A stretch of 64,000 nucleotides of DNA from Rhodobiaceae bacterium. GTDB taxonomy: Bacteria; Pseudomonadota; Alphaproteobacteria; Rhizobiales; JAKPQE01. A model generated the notes under the pieces. The model searched no databases and had not been told where the DNA came from. It saw only the letters and a list, made by a program, of their open reading frames with translations. Position numbers and translations under genes: made by a program. Below, piece after piece: positions 42,801 to 51,283 of the stretch. The stretch lies in contig JANQEG010000062.1 of the NCBI GenBank assembly GCA_028278505.1, positions 1-64,000 on the forward strand. Reading direction: 5' to 3'. Positions within the stretch are counted from its first letter, which is position 1; the number at the start of each line of letters is the position of its first letter.

Positions 42801-43419
42801 GCAGGACCTGATTTTCGAGGAGTTCCGGCGCCTCAAGGCCGGCGCCGAGGCGGCGCGCGGCCTCGGTCTCGGCCTGTCGATCGTCGAGCGGATCGCGCGC
42901 GTGCTCGACCATCGGCTGACGCTCGTCTCGTCGCCCGGGCACGGAACCAATTTCGCCGTCGAAATCGAAACCGCCGCCGCCGTCGCCGAGCGGCCCAGCG
43001 AGGCGCCGCCGCGGGCCCTGCCGGCGATCCGGCTGACCGGGCTGACGGTGCTGTGCATCGACAATGAGCGCAAGATCCTGGAGGGGATGGCGGCGCTGCT
43101 CGGCGGCTGGGGCTGTGCGGTGGTGAGCGCCGGCGGCTTACGCGAGGCCACCCGGGAACTGGAGCGGACCGGCATCGTTCCCGATGTCGCCCTGGTCGAC
43201 TATCACCTCGACGACGACACCGGCATCAACGTCGTGCGGCGCCTGCGGCAGCGCTATGGCGAGGAACTGCCGGCCGTGCTGATCACCGCCGACCGCTCAC
43301 CTGCGGTGCGCGGCGAGGCCCGTGCCAACACCATCACCGTGCTCAACAAGCCGCTGAAACCGGCGGCGCTCCGGGCGGTGCTGGCGCAATGGCGCGTGCA
43401 GCGATCCGCGGCGGAGTGA
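39895..43419 (+). CDS. Hybrid sensor histidine kinase with N-terminal Na+/solute symporter-like module (CbrA-like), PAS, HK, REC
   Basis: 1174 aa; SSF-like TM region LAVYCTSWTFFGSVGMATKAG; FVAAAGHDILQPLNAARLYT H-box; C-terminal receiver VALVDYHLDDDTGINVVRRL. Confidence 0.9.
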   Translation: MLQGWAVVAAALVYIGILFAVASYGDRKSAPAISKRGRPNIYALSLAVYCTSWTFFGSVGMATKAGLDFIAIYIGPALLIGFGYPLMRRLVSLAKTEKITSIADFLSSRYGKNQWVAGVASVIAVVGVIPYIALQLKAVSASVTTILSEPHFGAAASGPVPVFGDIALLIAIMMAMFAILFGTRHIDATEHQEGLMLAIAMESVVKLIAFLIVGIYVTFWMFDGPGHLASAAAAAPAAAGMFAHEPSGGTWITMTLLSFFAAVLLPRQFHVTIVENNSDNELRRAAWLFPTYLVVINLFVVPIALAGLITFGTSVDGDNFVLSLPIAAGNPFVSYCAFFGGLSAATAMVIVATVALSIMISNEFVMPVLLRRQRFDGVAPRDMGRLLLNIRRSAIFVILLLAYAYYRAAANTAALAAIGLLSFAAIAQFAPAFFGGLMWRRATARGAIAGMIAGFAVWAYTLLLPNFVAAGLVPAGILENGPFGIGMLRPEALFSLDFDPLTHGVFWSLSANLAAFIGFSLARAPQPTERLQANIFVPTEFSPTPSLRLFRTSVTVGDLTSTVSRYLGEERTERAFAAFARSRDLPLEPHREADPHLIRHSEQLLASAIGAASSRLVLSLLVKRRDAATKGALKLLDDASAAIQYNRDLLQTALDQVRQGIAVFDRELRLICWNRQFRELLQLPVDFGQVGTPLNTILHYNADRGALGPGDPDALVAERIDRFVTRMETVQEKLHSNGSVLEVRTAPMPDGGIVMTYADITEQVAAADALERSRATLEQRVRQRTEELTRLNSELGRAKAAAEAANIGKTRFVAAAGHDILQPLNAARLYTTSLVERHAGNEDRELIDNVDASLEAVEEIIGAVLDISRLDAGALKPEVTVFCLDDVLRQLRIEFAPLAGDKNIDFTVVPTTVSVRSDRRLLRRVLQNLVSNAIKYTPPSGRVLVGCRRKRGSALINVYDNGVGIPFNQQDLIFEEFRRLKAGAEAARGLGLGLSIVERIARVLDHRLTLVSSPGHGTNFAVEIETAAAVAERPSEAPPRALPAIRLTGLTVLCIDNERKILEGMAALLGGWGCAVVSAGGLREATRELERTGIVPDVALVDYHLDDDTGINVVRRLRQRYGEELPAVLITADRSPAVRGEARANTITVLNKPLKPAALRAVLAQWRVQRSAAE

Positions 43420-43437
43420 GCCGCGTTCCCAAGAAAC

Positions 43438-43926
43438 TTAGTTCTTGGTCATCGAGGCCGGCGCGTTCTGGCCTTCCATCACCTTCTGGCGGAAAAGCGC
43501 GGCGAAATCGATCGGATCGATCAGCAGCGGCGGAAACCCGCCGTTTCGGGTCGCCTCGGCGATGATCTGGCGGGCGAACGGAAACAGCATTCGCGGTCCC
43601 TCGATCATGACCACCGGCTGCAGATGCTCGTCCGGGATGTTCTGCACCCGGATGATGCCGCCATAATGCACCTCGACATTGAACAGCACCTCCTTGCCGA
43701 TGGTGCCGCGGGATTCGATCTTCAGGTCGATTTCGTAGTCGGTCTCGGACTTCTTGTGGGCATCGACGTTGACTCCGATCTCGATCTTCGGCGGCTCGTT
43801 GCGCGGCTGCAGCGTGCTCGGGGCGCCGGGATTCTCGAAGGACAGATCCTTCAGATACTGCGCCAGAATATTGAGCTGCGGCGGCAGTTCGCCGGCGGCT
43901 TCAGCACCTTGGTTTTCGTCGGCCAT
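43438..43926 (-). CDS. secB: Protein-export chaperone SecB
   Basis: 162 aa; [67 protein letters not shown]-like. Confidence 0.95.
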   Translation of the reverse strand: MADENQGAEAAGELPPQLNILAQYLKDLSFENPGAPSTLQPRNEPPKIEIGVNVDAHKKSETDYEIDLKIESRGTIGKEVLFNVEVHYGGIIRVQNIPDEHLQPVVMIEGPRMLFPFARQIIAEATRNGGFPPLLIDPIDFAALFRQKVMEGQNAPASMTKN

Positions 43927-44035
43927 ATCGTCTGTTTCGCGCCGTTAAGGCGCGCCCTTGCTGATGAGAACGGGAGTAACGTAAGTCCCGGCGCTGCTAA
44001 CACGTTGCCGCACGGGTGGCAAGGCTTGGCGGCGG

Positions 44036-44995
44036 TTAGTGGCCACCGAGGAAGCGGCGATAGCTGGCGCCGAGCAGGGCCGGCGTCATCAGCATCGGAA
44101 TCTGGTAGCAGCCGATGAACACCATCATCGGATCGGTGAGCACCGGCGGCAGGGCGGTGAGGAAGAGCGCGATATTGCGGTTGCCGGCGACCAGCCCGAT
44201 GGCGCCGGCCGCCGGCCGGTCGTCGATGCCGCCGGCCCCGATCAGCAGCGCCGCGATGCGCCGGCCGGCAAGCTGTAGCCCGAAATTGGCGATTGTGGCC
44301 AAAAGCAGCACCCCGATCAGCGCGATCGGATCGCCGAACAGCAGCGGCTGGATGGCGTCCATCAGCGCCAGCACGAAGACGGCGAGCACGATCGCCGACA
44401 GCCCGTCGATGACCTGCAGCCCGGGCAGGTCGATCTGCCGAATGAGGAGACGGCGCAGCGCCAGGCCGGAGCCGGCGGCAATGGCGATCAGTCCCGCCAG
44501 CCGCGCCGCCGCCTCGGCGACCGAGGCGCCCTCCAGGCCGGCAAAGACCAGATAAAGCGGCAGCAGCGATGTTAGCGGCAAGAGCAGGGTGCCCCAGATG
44601 AGGAGCCGCAATGCGGTAAAGCCGTCGAGGCCGCACATTACCGCGATTGCCGGGCTCGAGGCGATCGGCGCCGCCGCCGCCATAATCACCAGCACGTTGG
44701 CGAGCGTTCCGGTGAAGCCGGCCGCTGAAAAGGTAAGGGCCGCGGCGACCGGCAGCGCCAATTGCAGCACCAGGATGACGAGGATGTCGCGATGCGCGTC
44801 GCCAATCGCCGAATTCAGCCGCTCCGGGGGAATGCGTAAGGCGGAGAGGAACAGGAGAATGCCGATCAGCAGCGGCAGCAGCGGGCGCAGGGTCGCGGCC
44901 GCTGCCGGAAACGCGATGCCGGCGGCAAGTCCAAGCGCCAGGAGCCAGCGCGCCTGAGCGGCGCAGAGCCGAAGCAGGCCGCCGGCGCCGGCCAT
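44036..44995 (-). CDS. BASS-type Na+-dependent / bile-acid symporter-like transporter
   Basis: MAGAGGLLRLCAAQARWLLALGLAAG...; about 9 TM; ORF track over-extends; start 44995 overlaps upstream stop. Confidence 0.7.
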   Translation of the reverse strand: MAGAGGLLRLCAAQARWLLALGLAAGIAFPAAAATLRPLLPLLIGILLFLSALRIPPERLNSAIGDAHRDILVILVLQLALPVAAALTFSAAGFTGTLANVLVIMAAAAPIASSPAIAVMCGLDGFTALRLLIWGTLLLPLTSLLPLYLVFAGLEGASVAEAAARLAGLIAIAAGSGLALRRLLIRQIDLPGLQVIDGLSAIVLAVFVLALMDAIQPLLFGDPIALIGVLLLATIANFGLQLAGRRIAALLIGAGGIDDRPAAGAIGLVAGNRNIALFLTALPPVLTDPMMVFIGCYQIPMLMTPALLGASYRRFLGGH

Positions 44996-45720
44996 CAGGA
45001 AAGCGCCCTGATCAGAAGCGTGATTGCGGCGAATGCGGAAAGCCCGAGTATGACCGGCCGGTAGCGGCGGTCGACGATGGCGGTAAAACGCGGCGCCAGC
45101 CGCGACGTTACCAGCATGACGGGGAGAAAGAGCGCGATCGCGATCAGATCGCTTTGGCCGACCCGGCCGATCAGCGCCAGCGCGGCGAGCGAAAGGGCGG
45201 CGGCGATCGCGAAGAAGGCGTTCAGCGTCGCCCGCGCCCGCGCCGGTTCGACGCGCTGGTAGATCAATCCCATCGGCGGCGCGCCGACGCTTGAGATCGT
45301 GCCCATCAGCCCGGACACCGTGCCCATGGCGACCAGCGTGCCGCGGCTGAGCGGGATCAGCACGCCGACCAGGCTCATGGCGACCGCGACCAGGATGGCG
45401 ACCGAAAACAGTAGCATGAAGGTTTCCCGCTCCGGCATCAGCGCCAGCAGGCCGACGGCGCCGAAGGTGCCGGCGATGCGGCCGCCGAGCGCCCAGCCGA
45501 TCTCCGGCGCCACGACCTCGCGGCGATGGCTCCAGGCGGCGATGATCGCCGTCAGCGCGCCGAGCGCGATCACCGGCACCGGCACCAGGCGAATGTCGAT
45601 CATCGCCAGTATCGGCGCGGTTGCGAGGCCGAAGCCCATGCCCGTGGTCGACTGGACGATGACGCCGCAGGCGACCACCAGCGCCGCCAGGGCGAGCAGC
45701 AGCGGCGGAATATCTAGCAT
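44995..45720 (-). CDS. TauE/SafE family sulfite exporter-like permease
   Basis: 241 aa; GVIVQSTTGMGFGLATAPILAMIDIRLVPVPVIAL, GLMGTISSVGAPPMGLIYQ. Confidence 0.88.
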   Translation of the reverse strand: MLDIPPLLLALAALVVACGVIVQSTTGMGFGLATAPILAMIDIRLVPVPVIALGALTAIIAAWSHRREVVAPEIGWALGGRIAGTFGAVGLLALMPERETFMLLFSVAILVAVAMSLVGVLIPLSRGTLVAMGTVSGLMGTISSVGAPPMGLIYQRVEPARARATLNAFFAIAAALSLAALALIGRVGQSDLIAIALFLPVMLVTSRLAPRFTAIVDRRYRPVILGLSAFAAITLLIRALS

Positions 45721-45726
45721 GTCCGG

Positions 45727-47070
45727 CTAACCGCCGGCGGCGGCGGCCGCCGACCGCATGTTCTCCGGCAGCCAGGTGGCGATTTCCGGAAAGCCGATCA
45801 GCACGAACACCATCAGCACCATGATCATGAACATCGGCAGCGCCGCATAGGCGATGTAGTTCATCTGGTGCTGGGTCATGCCCTGCAGGACGAACAGATT
45901 GAAGCCGATCGGCGGCGTGATCTGGGCCATCTCGACGACGACGACGATGAAGATTCCGAACCAGATGACGTCGATGCCGGCCTGTCGGATCATCGGCTCG
46001 ACGACGGCCATGGTCAGCACCACCGAGGAGATGCCGTCGAGGAAGCAGCCGATGATGATGTAGAAGACGAGCAGCGCCAGGAGCAGTTCGAAGCGCGACA
46101 GTTCGAGCGTGGCGATCCACTCGGCGAGCGCGCGCGGCAGGCCGGTGAAGCCCATCGACAGCGACAGGAAGGCGGCGCCGGCCAGGATCAGCGCGATCAT
46201 CGCCGAGGTCCGGGTCGCCCCCATCAGCGCCTGCAACCAGTTGCTGCCTATGGTGGCAAATGATTCACCGGTCAGCCGGCCCTGCACGCCGGACAGGATG
46301 AAGGCGCCGACGACGCCGATCGAGGCGGCCTCCGTCGCCGTCGCCGCACCGGTATACATGGTTCCGATGACAATCAGGACGAGACAGATCACCGGGATCA
46401 GAAACCGCGAGTTCCACAGCTTGTCGAAGAAACTCATCCTCGGTTCCGGCGTCGGATGGTAGCCCTTGGAGATCTGCGACCAGATCGCCACATAGCCCAT
46501 GAACATGCCGGCGAGGATCAGGCCCGGCAGGATGCCGGCGATGAACAGCTTGGATATGGATTCGTTGATGGTGACGCCGTAGACGATCAGCGTCAGCGAG
46601 GGCGGGATCATCAGACCCAGCGTCGCCGCCCCGGCGAGCGTGCCGATCACCAGCCTTTCGGGATAGTCGCGCCGACGCAATTCCGGGATCGACATCTTGC
46701 CGACCGTGGTGAGCGTCGCCGCCGAGGAGCCGGAGACGGCGGCGAACACCGTGCAGCCGACGATATTGGTGTGCAACAGCCCGCCCGGCAGCCGCGCCAG
46801 CCACGGCGACAGACCCTTGAACATGTCCTCCGACAGCCGCGTCCGATAGAGGATCTCGCCCATCCAGATGAACAGCGGCAGCGCCGTCAGCGACCAGGAC
46901 GACGACGACGTCCAGATCGTCGTGATCATGGCGTCGCCGGCCGGCCGGCTGGTGAACAGTTCCATGCCGACAAAGGCGACGCCGAGCAGCGCCAGCCCGA
47001 CCCAGACGCCGGAGCCGAGCAGCAGGAACAGGACGAAGAGGAAAATTCCGATCAGTTGAAGCTCACCCAT
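45727..47070 (-). CDS. dctM: TRAP transporter large permease (DctM)
   Basis: 447 aa; LFIWMGEILYRT, GSSAATLTTVGKMSIPELRRRDYPERLVIGTLAGAATLGLMIPPSL. Confidence 0.93.
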   Translation of the reverse strand: MGELQLIGIFLFVLFLLLGSGVWVGLALLGVAFVGMELFTSRPAGDAMITTIWTSSSSWSLTALPLFIWMGEILYRTRLSEDMFKGLSPWLARLPGGLLHTNIVGCTVFAAVSGSSAATLTTVGKMSIPELRRRDYPERLVIGTLAGAATLGLMIPPSLTLIVYGVTINESISKLFIAGILPGLILAGMFMGYVAIWSQISKGYHPTPEPRMSFFDKLWNSRFLIPVICLVLIVIGTMYTGAATATEAASIGVVGAFILSGVQGRLTGESFATIGSNWLQALMGATRTSAMIALILAGAAFLSLSMGFTGLPRALAEWIATLELSRFELLLALLVFYIIIGCFLDGISSVVLTMAVVEPMIRQAGIDVIWFGIFIVVVVEMAQITPPIGFNLFVLQGMTQHQMNYIAYAALPMFMIMVLMVFVLIGFPEIATWLPENMRSAAAAAGG

Positions 47071-47079
47071 GACGCGCCC

Positions 47080-47616
47080 CTAGTCGCTGTGCTCGCCAAC
47101 GGTCTCGGCCTCGATATTGTGGCGACCTTGAACGATGAGCCTGATCAGATTGTCGATGAAGGCGATCGCCAGCATGATCGTGCCGACGGCCATCACCGAT
47201 TGCGGAATCCACAAAGGTGTCGCGTCCTGGCCCTGGCTGACATCCTTCAGCTTGTGCGACCAGTAGACCGCCTTGACCGCGTACCAGGCGAAATAGCACG
47301 ACAGAGCGGAGGCGATCGTGAAACACCACAATTCGGCCCAGCGCCGGTATTTCCCGAGCGCGTGCAGCACCAGGCTGACGCGGATATGGGCGCCGTGGTT
47401 GAGCGCGTAGGCAAACGCGAAGAACGATGCCGCGGCCATGCAGTATCCGGCGTAAGCCGTGGCGCCGGGAAACACCGCGCCGGTCCACCGCGCCACCATT
47501 TGCGAGACGATGAGCGCCAGGATCGCGATCAGAAACAGCGCCGCGATAACGCCGCCGGCGAAGTAGAGTGCATCGAGAATGCGTCGGAGTGTCCGTCCAA
47601 GTGCCGCCACGGCCAT
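47080..47616 (-). CDS. dctQ: TRAP transporter small permease (DctQ)
   Basis: 178 aa, 4 TM; FFAFAYALNHGAHIRVSLVLHAL. Confidence 0.9.
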   Translation of the reverse strand: MAVAALGRTLRRILDALYFAGGVIAALFLIAILALIVSQMVARWTGAVFPGATAYAGYCMAAASFFAFAYALNHGAHIRVSLVLHALGKYRRWAELWCFTIASALSCYFAWYAVKAVYWSHKLKDVSQGQDATPLWIPQSVMAVGTIMLAIAFIDNLIRLIVQGRHNIEAETVGEHSD

Positions 47617-47731
47617 TCCCCCCGGTCGAGGGCGCGATTGTGCGCCTGTTATTTCAATGTACCGGCAGCGGGAGGGACCCCCGCTGCCGCGAACCGTTTA
47701 AGGGGCGTTTCAGCCAATGCCCCGTCCGGCG

Positions 47732-48706
47732 TCACATCGCCTTGAATGCGTCGACGATCGCCTTGCCGGACGCGCCGGCGGCGTCGAGCCATTCATTGGT
47801 CATGGTGTCGCCGATCGCCTTCAAATCGTTGGTGAGCTGGTCGCCGGCGCGCTGCACCGTCATGCCGTTGTCGGCGAGCCCCTTCAGCGTGAACTTGGTG
47901 TATTCGACGGCGCGCCAGGTGCCAGCATATTCGGCCAGTTCGCCGCAGCCGCGGATGACGTTCCTGTTGGCGTCGTTGAGGCCGTTCCAGGCGTCCTTGT
48001 TGACCATGATGTAGTTGCGCGGCAGCCAGGCATCGACCTCATAGAAATGGGTGAGGCTCTCCCAGACCTTGCGGTCATAGCCGGTCGAGCCGGACGAGAT
48101 CATCGACTCGGCGACGCCGGTGGCAAAGGCTTGCGAAATCTCCGCCGCCTCGATCTGCACCGGCAGCATGCCGGTCAGTTCGGCAAGCCGCGCCGTCGCC
48201 GTATTGTAGGCGCGGAACTTGATGCCCTTCATGTCGGCGACCGAATTGACTTCCCTTTTGAAATAGAGGCCCTGGGGCGGCCACGGCACCGAATAGACCA
48301 GCACCAGATTCTGCTCGTCGAGCACCTTCTCCAGTTCCGGCTTGGCCGCCTTCCACAGCTTGGCGGCGTCTTCGAACGAGGTCGCCAGGAACGGGATCGA
48401 GTCGATGCCGAACAGGGCGTTCTCGTTCTGGTGCGCCGACAGCAGCCGCTCGCCGATCGGCGCCTGGCCGGTCTGCACCGCGCGCTTGATGTCGGCGCCG
48501 TTGAACAGCGATCCGGACGGGTGGGTCACGATCTCGATTTCACCGCCGGTGCCGGTGGTCACGCATTTGGCGAATTCGGCGCCGGTGGCGGAGTGGAAAT
48601 TGGTCGCCGAATAGGCCATCGGCATGTCCCATTTCTCCGCCGCGGCCGGCGCGGCCGCGAGCCCGAGCAGGGCGGCGCCGGCCAGCAAGGTTTTGACGTG
48701 CTGCAT
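47732..48706 (-). CDS. dctP: TRAP transporter substrate-binding protein (DctP)
   Basis: Signal peptide MQHVKTLLAGAALLGLAAAPAAAEKWDMPMAYS; MKGIKFRAYNTATARLAELTGMLPVQIEAAEISQAFATGV. Confidence 0.92.
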   Translation of the reverse strand: MQHVKTLLAGAALLGLAAAPAAAEKWDMPMAYSATNFHSATGAEFAKCVTTGTGGEIEIVTHPSGSLFNGADIKRAVQTGQAPIGERLLSAHQNENALFGIDSIPFLATSFEDAAKLWKAAKPELEKVLDEQNLVLVYSVPWPPQGLYFKREVNSVADMKGIKFRAYNTATARLAELTGMLPVQIEAAEISQAFATGVAESMISSGSTGYDRKVWESLTHFYEVDAWLPRNYIMVNKDAWNGLNDANRNVIRGCGELAEYAGTWRAVEYTKFTLKGLADNGMTVQRAGDQLTNDLKAIGDTMTNEWLDAAGASGKAIVDAFKAM

Positions 48707-48748
48707 TTCATCCTCCATGTGTGCGACCCGGATCGGGTCAGTCGTTGA

Positions 48749-48782
48749 ATACCGCCCTCATGAAAAACGTTCCGGGCGGTAT
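48749..48782. repeat. Inverted repeat spanning the stop codon of the FAD oxidoreductase gene
   Basis: ATACCGCCC (48749-48757)...GGGCGGTAT (48774-48782), 16-nt loop. Confidence 0.7.
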
Positions 48783-50020
48783 GGTGCAAGATCAATATTT
48801 GCGGTGCGTCCTGAAATCATGTCGGTGATGAGCCGTCCCGTTCGCGGACCGGCGGTGAGGCCGATGTGATGATGGCCGAAGGCGAGGTAGGCGCCGCTGA
48901 CGCCCGGCACCGGGCCGATCAACGGGATCGAATCGCTCGGCGCCGGCCGGTGGCCGAGCCAGTGCCGGGTCTCGGCCCAGCTCACGCCGGGCAGCGCCTT
49001 CCTCGCGTGGCTGAGGAGCAGATCGACCGGCTTGGCGGCGGGCGGCGCCTCGAGGCCGCCGAACTCGACGATGCCGGCAAGCCGGATGCGGCCCTCCAAC
49101 GGGGTGACGACGAACTTGCCGGCGGCGATCATCGCCGGCGCCTTCGGCATCGCGCTCGGCGCGATCAGTTCGACGTGATAGCCGCGCTCGGTTTCCAGCG
49201 GCACGCTGAGGCCGAGCCTTTTTGCAAGCGGCCCCGACCAGACGCCGGCGGCGATCACCGCGGCACCGCAAGGCACCGGCCCGGCCGAGGTTTGCAGCGC
49301 CGTGACCCGGCCGCCCTCGCGCGCAATGTCGGCGACGTCTGCAGTGATCAGCCGACCGCCCTCGGCGACGAATTCCGCCGCCAGATCGGCGACATAGGCG
49401 CCCGGATCGGTGATGTAGCCGTGATCGGCGAGATTGGCGGCGAAGCCGCACTCCGCGCCATAGATCGGATCATAGGCTTCGATGTCGCTGCGGGTCATCT
49501 CGCGCCAGGTGAAGCCGTGGTGCCGGCGCAGGCCCCAGCCGAAACCGTCGGCTTCGAATGCGGCGCGATCCCGGTAGATAAAGAGATAGTCGGAGGCAAC
49601 GATGTGGCGCGCGGCCCGGGTGCCGGCGGCAAGCGCCTGGTGCTCCGACAGGCTGTCGGTGACGATGCCGGCGAGTGCGGCGGCAATGCGCGCGGTCTCA
49701 GTCGACCGGCAATGGCTGAGATAGCGCAGCAGCCACGGCATCATCCGCGGCAGGTAAGACCAGTTGACAAAGAGCGGGCTCTGCGGATCGAAGATCATCT
49801 TCGGCGCGTTGAAGATGAGGCTCGGCACGGTGACCGGCACCACCGAGCACGACGCAAGCACGCCGCCATTGCCGAAACTGGTGCCCTCGCCGGGGCCGGC
49901 GCGATCGACCAGCACCACGTCGTGGCCGTCGCGCTGCAGCCACAGCGCTGCGGCCACGCCGACAATGCCGGCGCCGATGACGGCGACCGTTTTGCGGTTG
50001 TCGTTTCCCCCCTGCGCCAT
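48758..50020 (-). CDS. FAD-dependent oxidoreductase, DadA-like D-amino-acid dehydrogenase family
   Basis: MAQGGNDNRKTVAVIGAGIVGVAAALWLQRDGHDVVLVDRAGPGEGTSFGNGG; start 50020. Confidence 0.88.
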   Translation of the reverse strand: MAQGGNDNRKTVAVIGAGIVGVAAALWLQRDGHDVVLVDRAGPGEGTSFGNGGVLASCSVVPVTVPSLIFNAPKMIFDPQSPLFVNWSYLPRMMPWLLRYLSHCRSTETARIAAALAGIVTDSLSEHQALAAGTRAARHIVASDYLFIYRDRAAFEADGFGWGLRRHHGFTWREMTRSDIEAYDPIYGAECGFAANLADHGYITDPGAYVADLAAEFVAEGGRLITADVADIAREGGRVTALQTSAGPVPCGAAVIAAGVWSGPLAKRLGLSVPLETERGYHVELIAPSAMPKAPAMIAAGKFVVTPLEGRIRLAGIVEFGGLEAPPAAKPVDLLLSHARKALPGVSWAETRHWLGHRPAPSDSIPLIGPVPGVSGAYLAFGHHHIGLTAGPRTGRLITDMISGRTANIDLAPYRPERFS

Positions 50021-50024
50021 CGCT

Positions 50025-51188
50025 TTAGCCTCGCGCCTCGACGGTGAACCGGTCAAGCGCCGCGGTATCGACGGCAATGCCGAGGCCCGGCGCGGTCGGC
50101 ACCATAACGGCACCGTTTTCGACCGGGAACGGTTCGGTGAGGATGTCGGCCTCCAGATAGTAGCGGGCCTGATAGAACTCGCAGCCGAGCGTGATCGCCG
50201 GGGTCGCGGCGACCAGATGGGTTCCGGCGAGATGGCCGAGCCCGGATTCGAACATGTCGCCGCCATAGGCGCCGAGACCCGCGGCGGCGGCGATCTCGGC
50301 GATGGTCTGTGCCGGACGGAGGCCGCCAGACTTCATGATCTTGATGGAAAAGCCGTCGGCAATGCGGTCGCTGACGGCGGCGAGCGCGTCGGACGGCGTA
50401 AACACGCTTTCATCGGCGAGGATCGGCGTGTCGAGGGCCGCCGTGATCGCCGCCATCGCGGCGCGGTTCGCGGCCGCCACCGGCTGCTCGATGAAGCTCG
50501 GCCGGAACGCCTCGATATCGCGTAAGGATCGAACGGCGTCGAACGGCTCAAGGCCCTGATTATAGTCCACGCGCAGATCGATATCGTCGTAGCGCTCGCG
50601 CAAAGCCGCCAGCCGGTCGAGATCGAAGCGGTGCCCGGCAAAGCCGGTCTTCAGCTTGTAGAGGCGAATGCCGTCCTCATGGAGTTCGGCGACCTTGTCG
50701 AGATCGGCAGCGAAGTCGGGATTGGCGATCGAGAAGCTGAGCGGGATCGTGTCGCGGCAGCGGCCGCCGATCAGTTCGGCGACCGCCAGCCCGGCGCGCT
50801 TCCCGGCAATGTCGAGAAGCGCGGCCTCGAGCGCCGCCTTGGCCTCGGGATGGCCGGCGATGAGGCGGCCGGCATCGGCCATGATTGCCGCCACGCGGCT
50901 CGGATCGGCGCCGATCACCAATGGGCGAAGATAGCGGTCGAGCGCGGCGGCGGTCGCTTCCGCCGTGCCGCTGAACGCCGGCCAGGGTGCGGCCTCGCCC
51001 CAGCCGACGACGCCGTCGCTTGTGTCCAGGCGCAGCACCACATTGTCGACCGCCCCGGCGACGGCGCCGATGCCGTGATCGCGCCGGCCGGTGACCGGCA
51101 GCCGCACCAGATGGACCGACATCCGCGCGACGCTGTCCGCAGCAATTCTGCCGTCCGGGGCGTCTGCCGGCGTTGCGGCGATCTTCAT
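50025..51188 (-). CDS. Enolase superfamily (mandelate racemase/muconate lactonizing) enzyme, possibly cis-3-hydroxy-L-proline dehydratase-like
   Basis: YKLKTGFAG (KxK), RVDYNQGL, SFIEQPV, ILADESVF, IKIMKSGGL. Confidence 0.85.
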   Translation of the reverse strand: MKIAATPADAPDGRIAADSVARMSVHLVRLPVTGRRDHGIGAVAGAVDNVVLRLDTSDGVVGWGEAAPWPAFSGTAEATAAALDRYLRPLVIGADPSRVAAIMADAGRLIAGHPEAKAALEAALLDIAGKRAGLAVAELIGGRCRDTIPLSFSIANPDFAADLDKVAELHEDGIRLYKLKTGFAGHRFDLDRLAALRERYDDIDLRVDYNQGLEPFDAVRSLRDIEAFRPSFIEQPVAAANRAAMAAITAALDTPILADESVFTPSDALAAVSDRIADGFSIKIMKSGGLRPAQTIAEIAAAAGLGAYGGDMFESGLGHLAGTHLVAATPAITLGCEFYQARYYLEADILTEPFPVENGAVMVPTAPGLGIAVDTAALDRFTVEARG

Positions 51189-51283
51189 TGCGACCACTCC
51201 TCCCTGCGGCCCATTCATCCACAATGAAGTTATTCTTATAAAATGTCAATAAAGTATCGATATATTATCCCGGTATATCTCCC

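Noticed and set aside
44996-46120. N-terminal 375 residues of the 694-aa minus-strand ORF
   Set aside because: Out-of-frame read-through of TauE/SafE and dctM; only the C-terminal part from 44995 is the real BASS-type transporter
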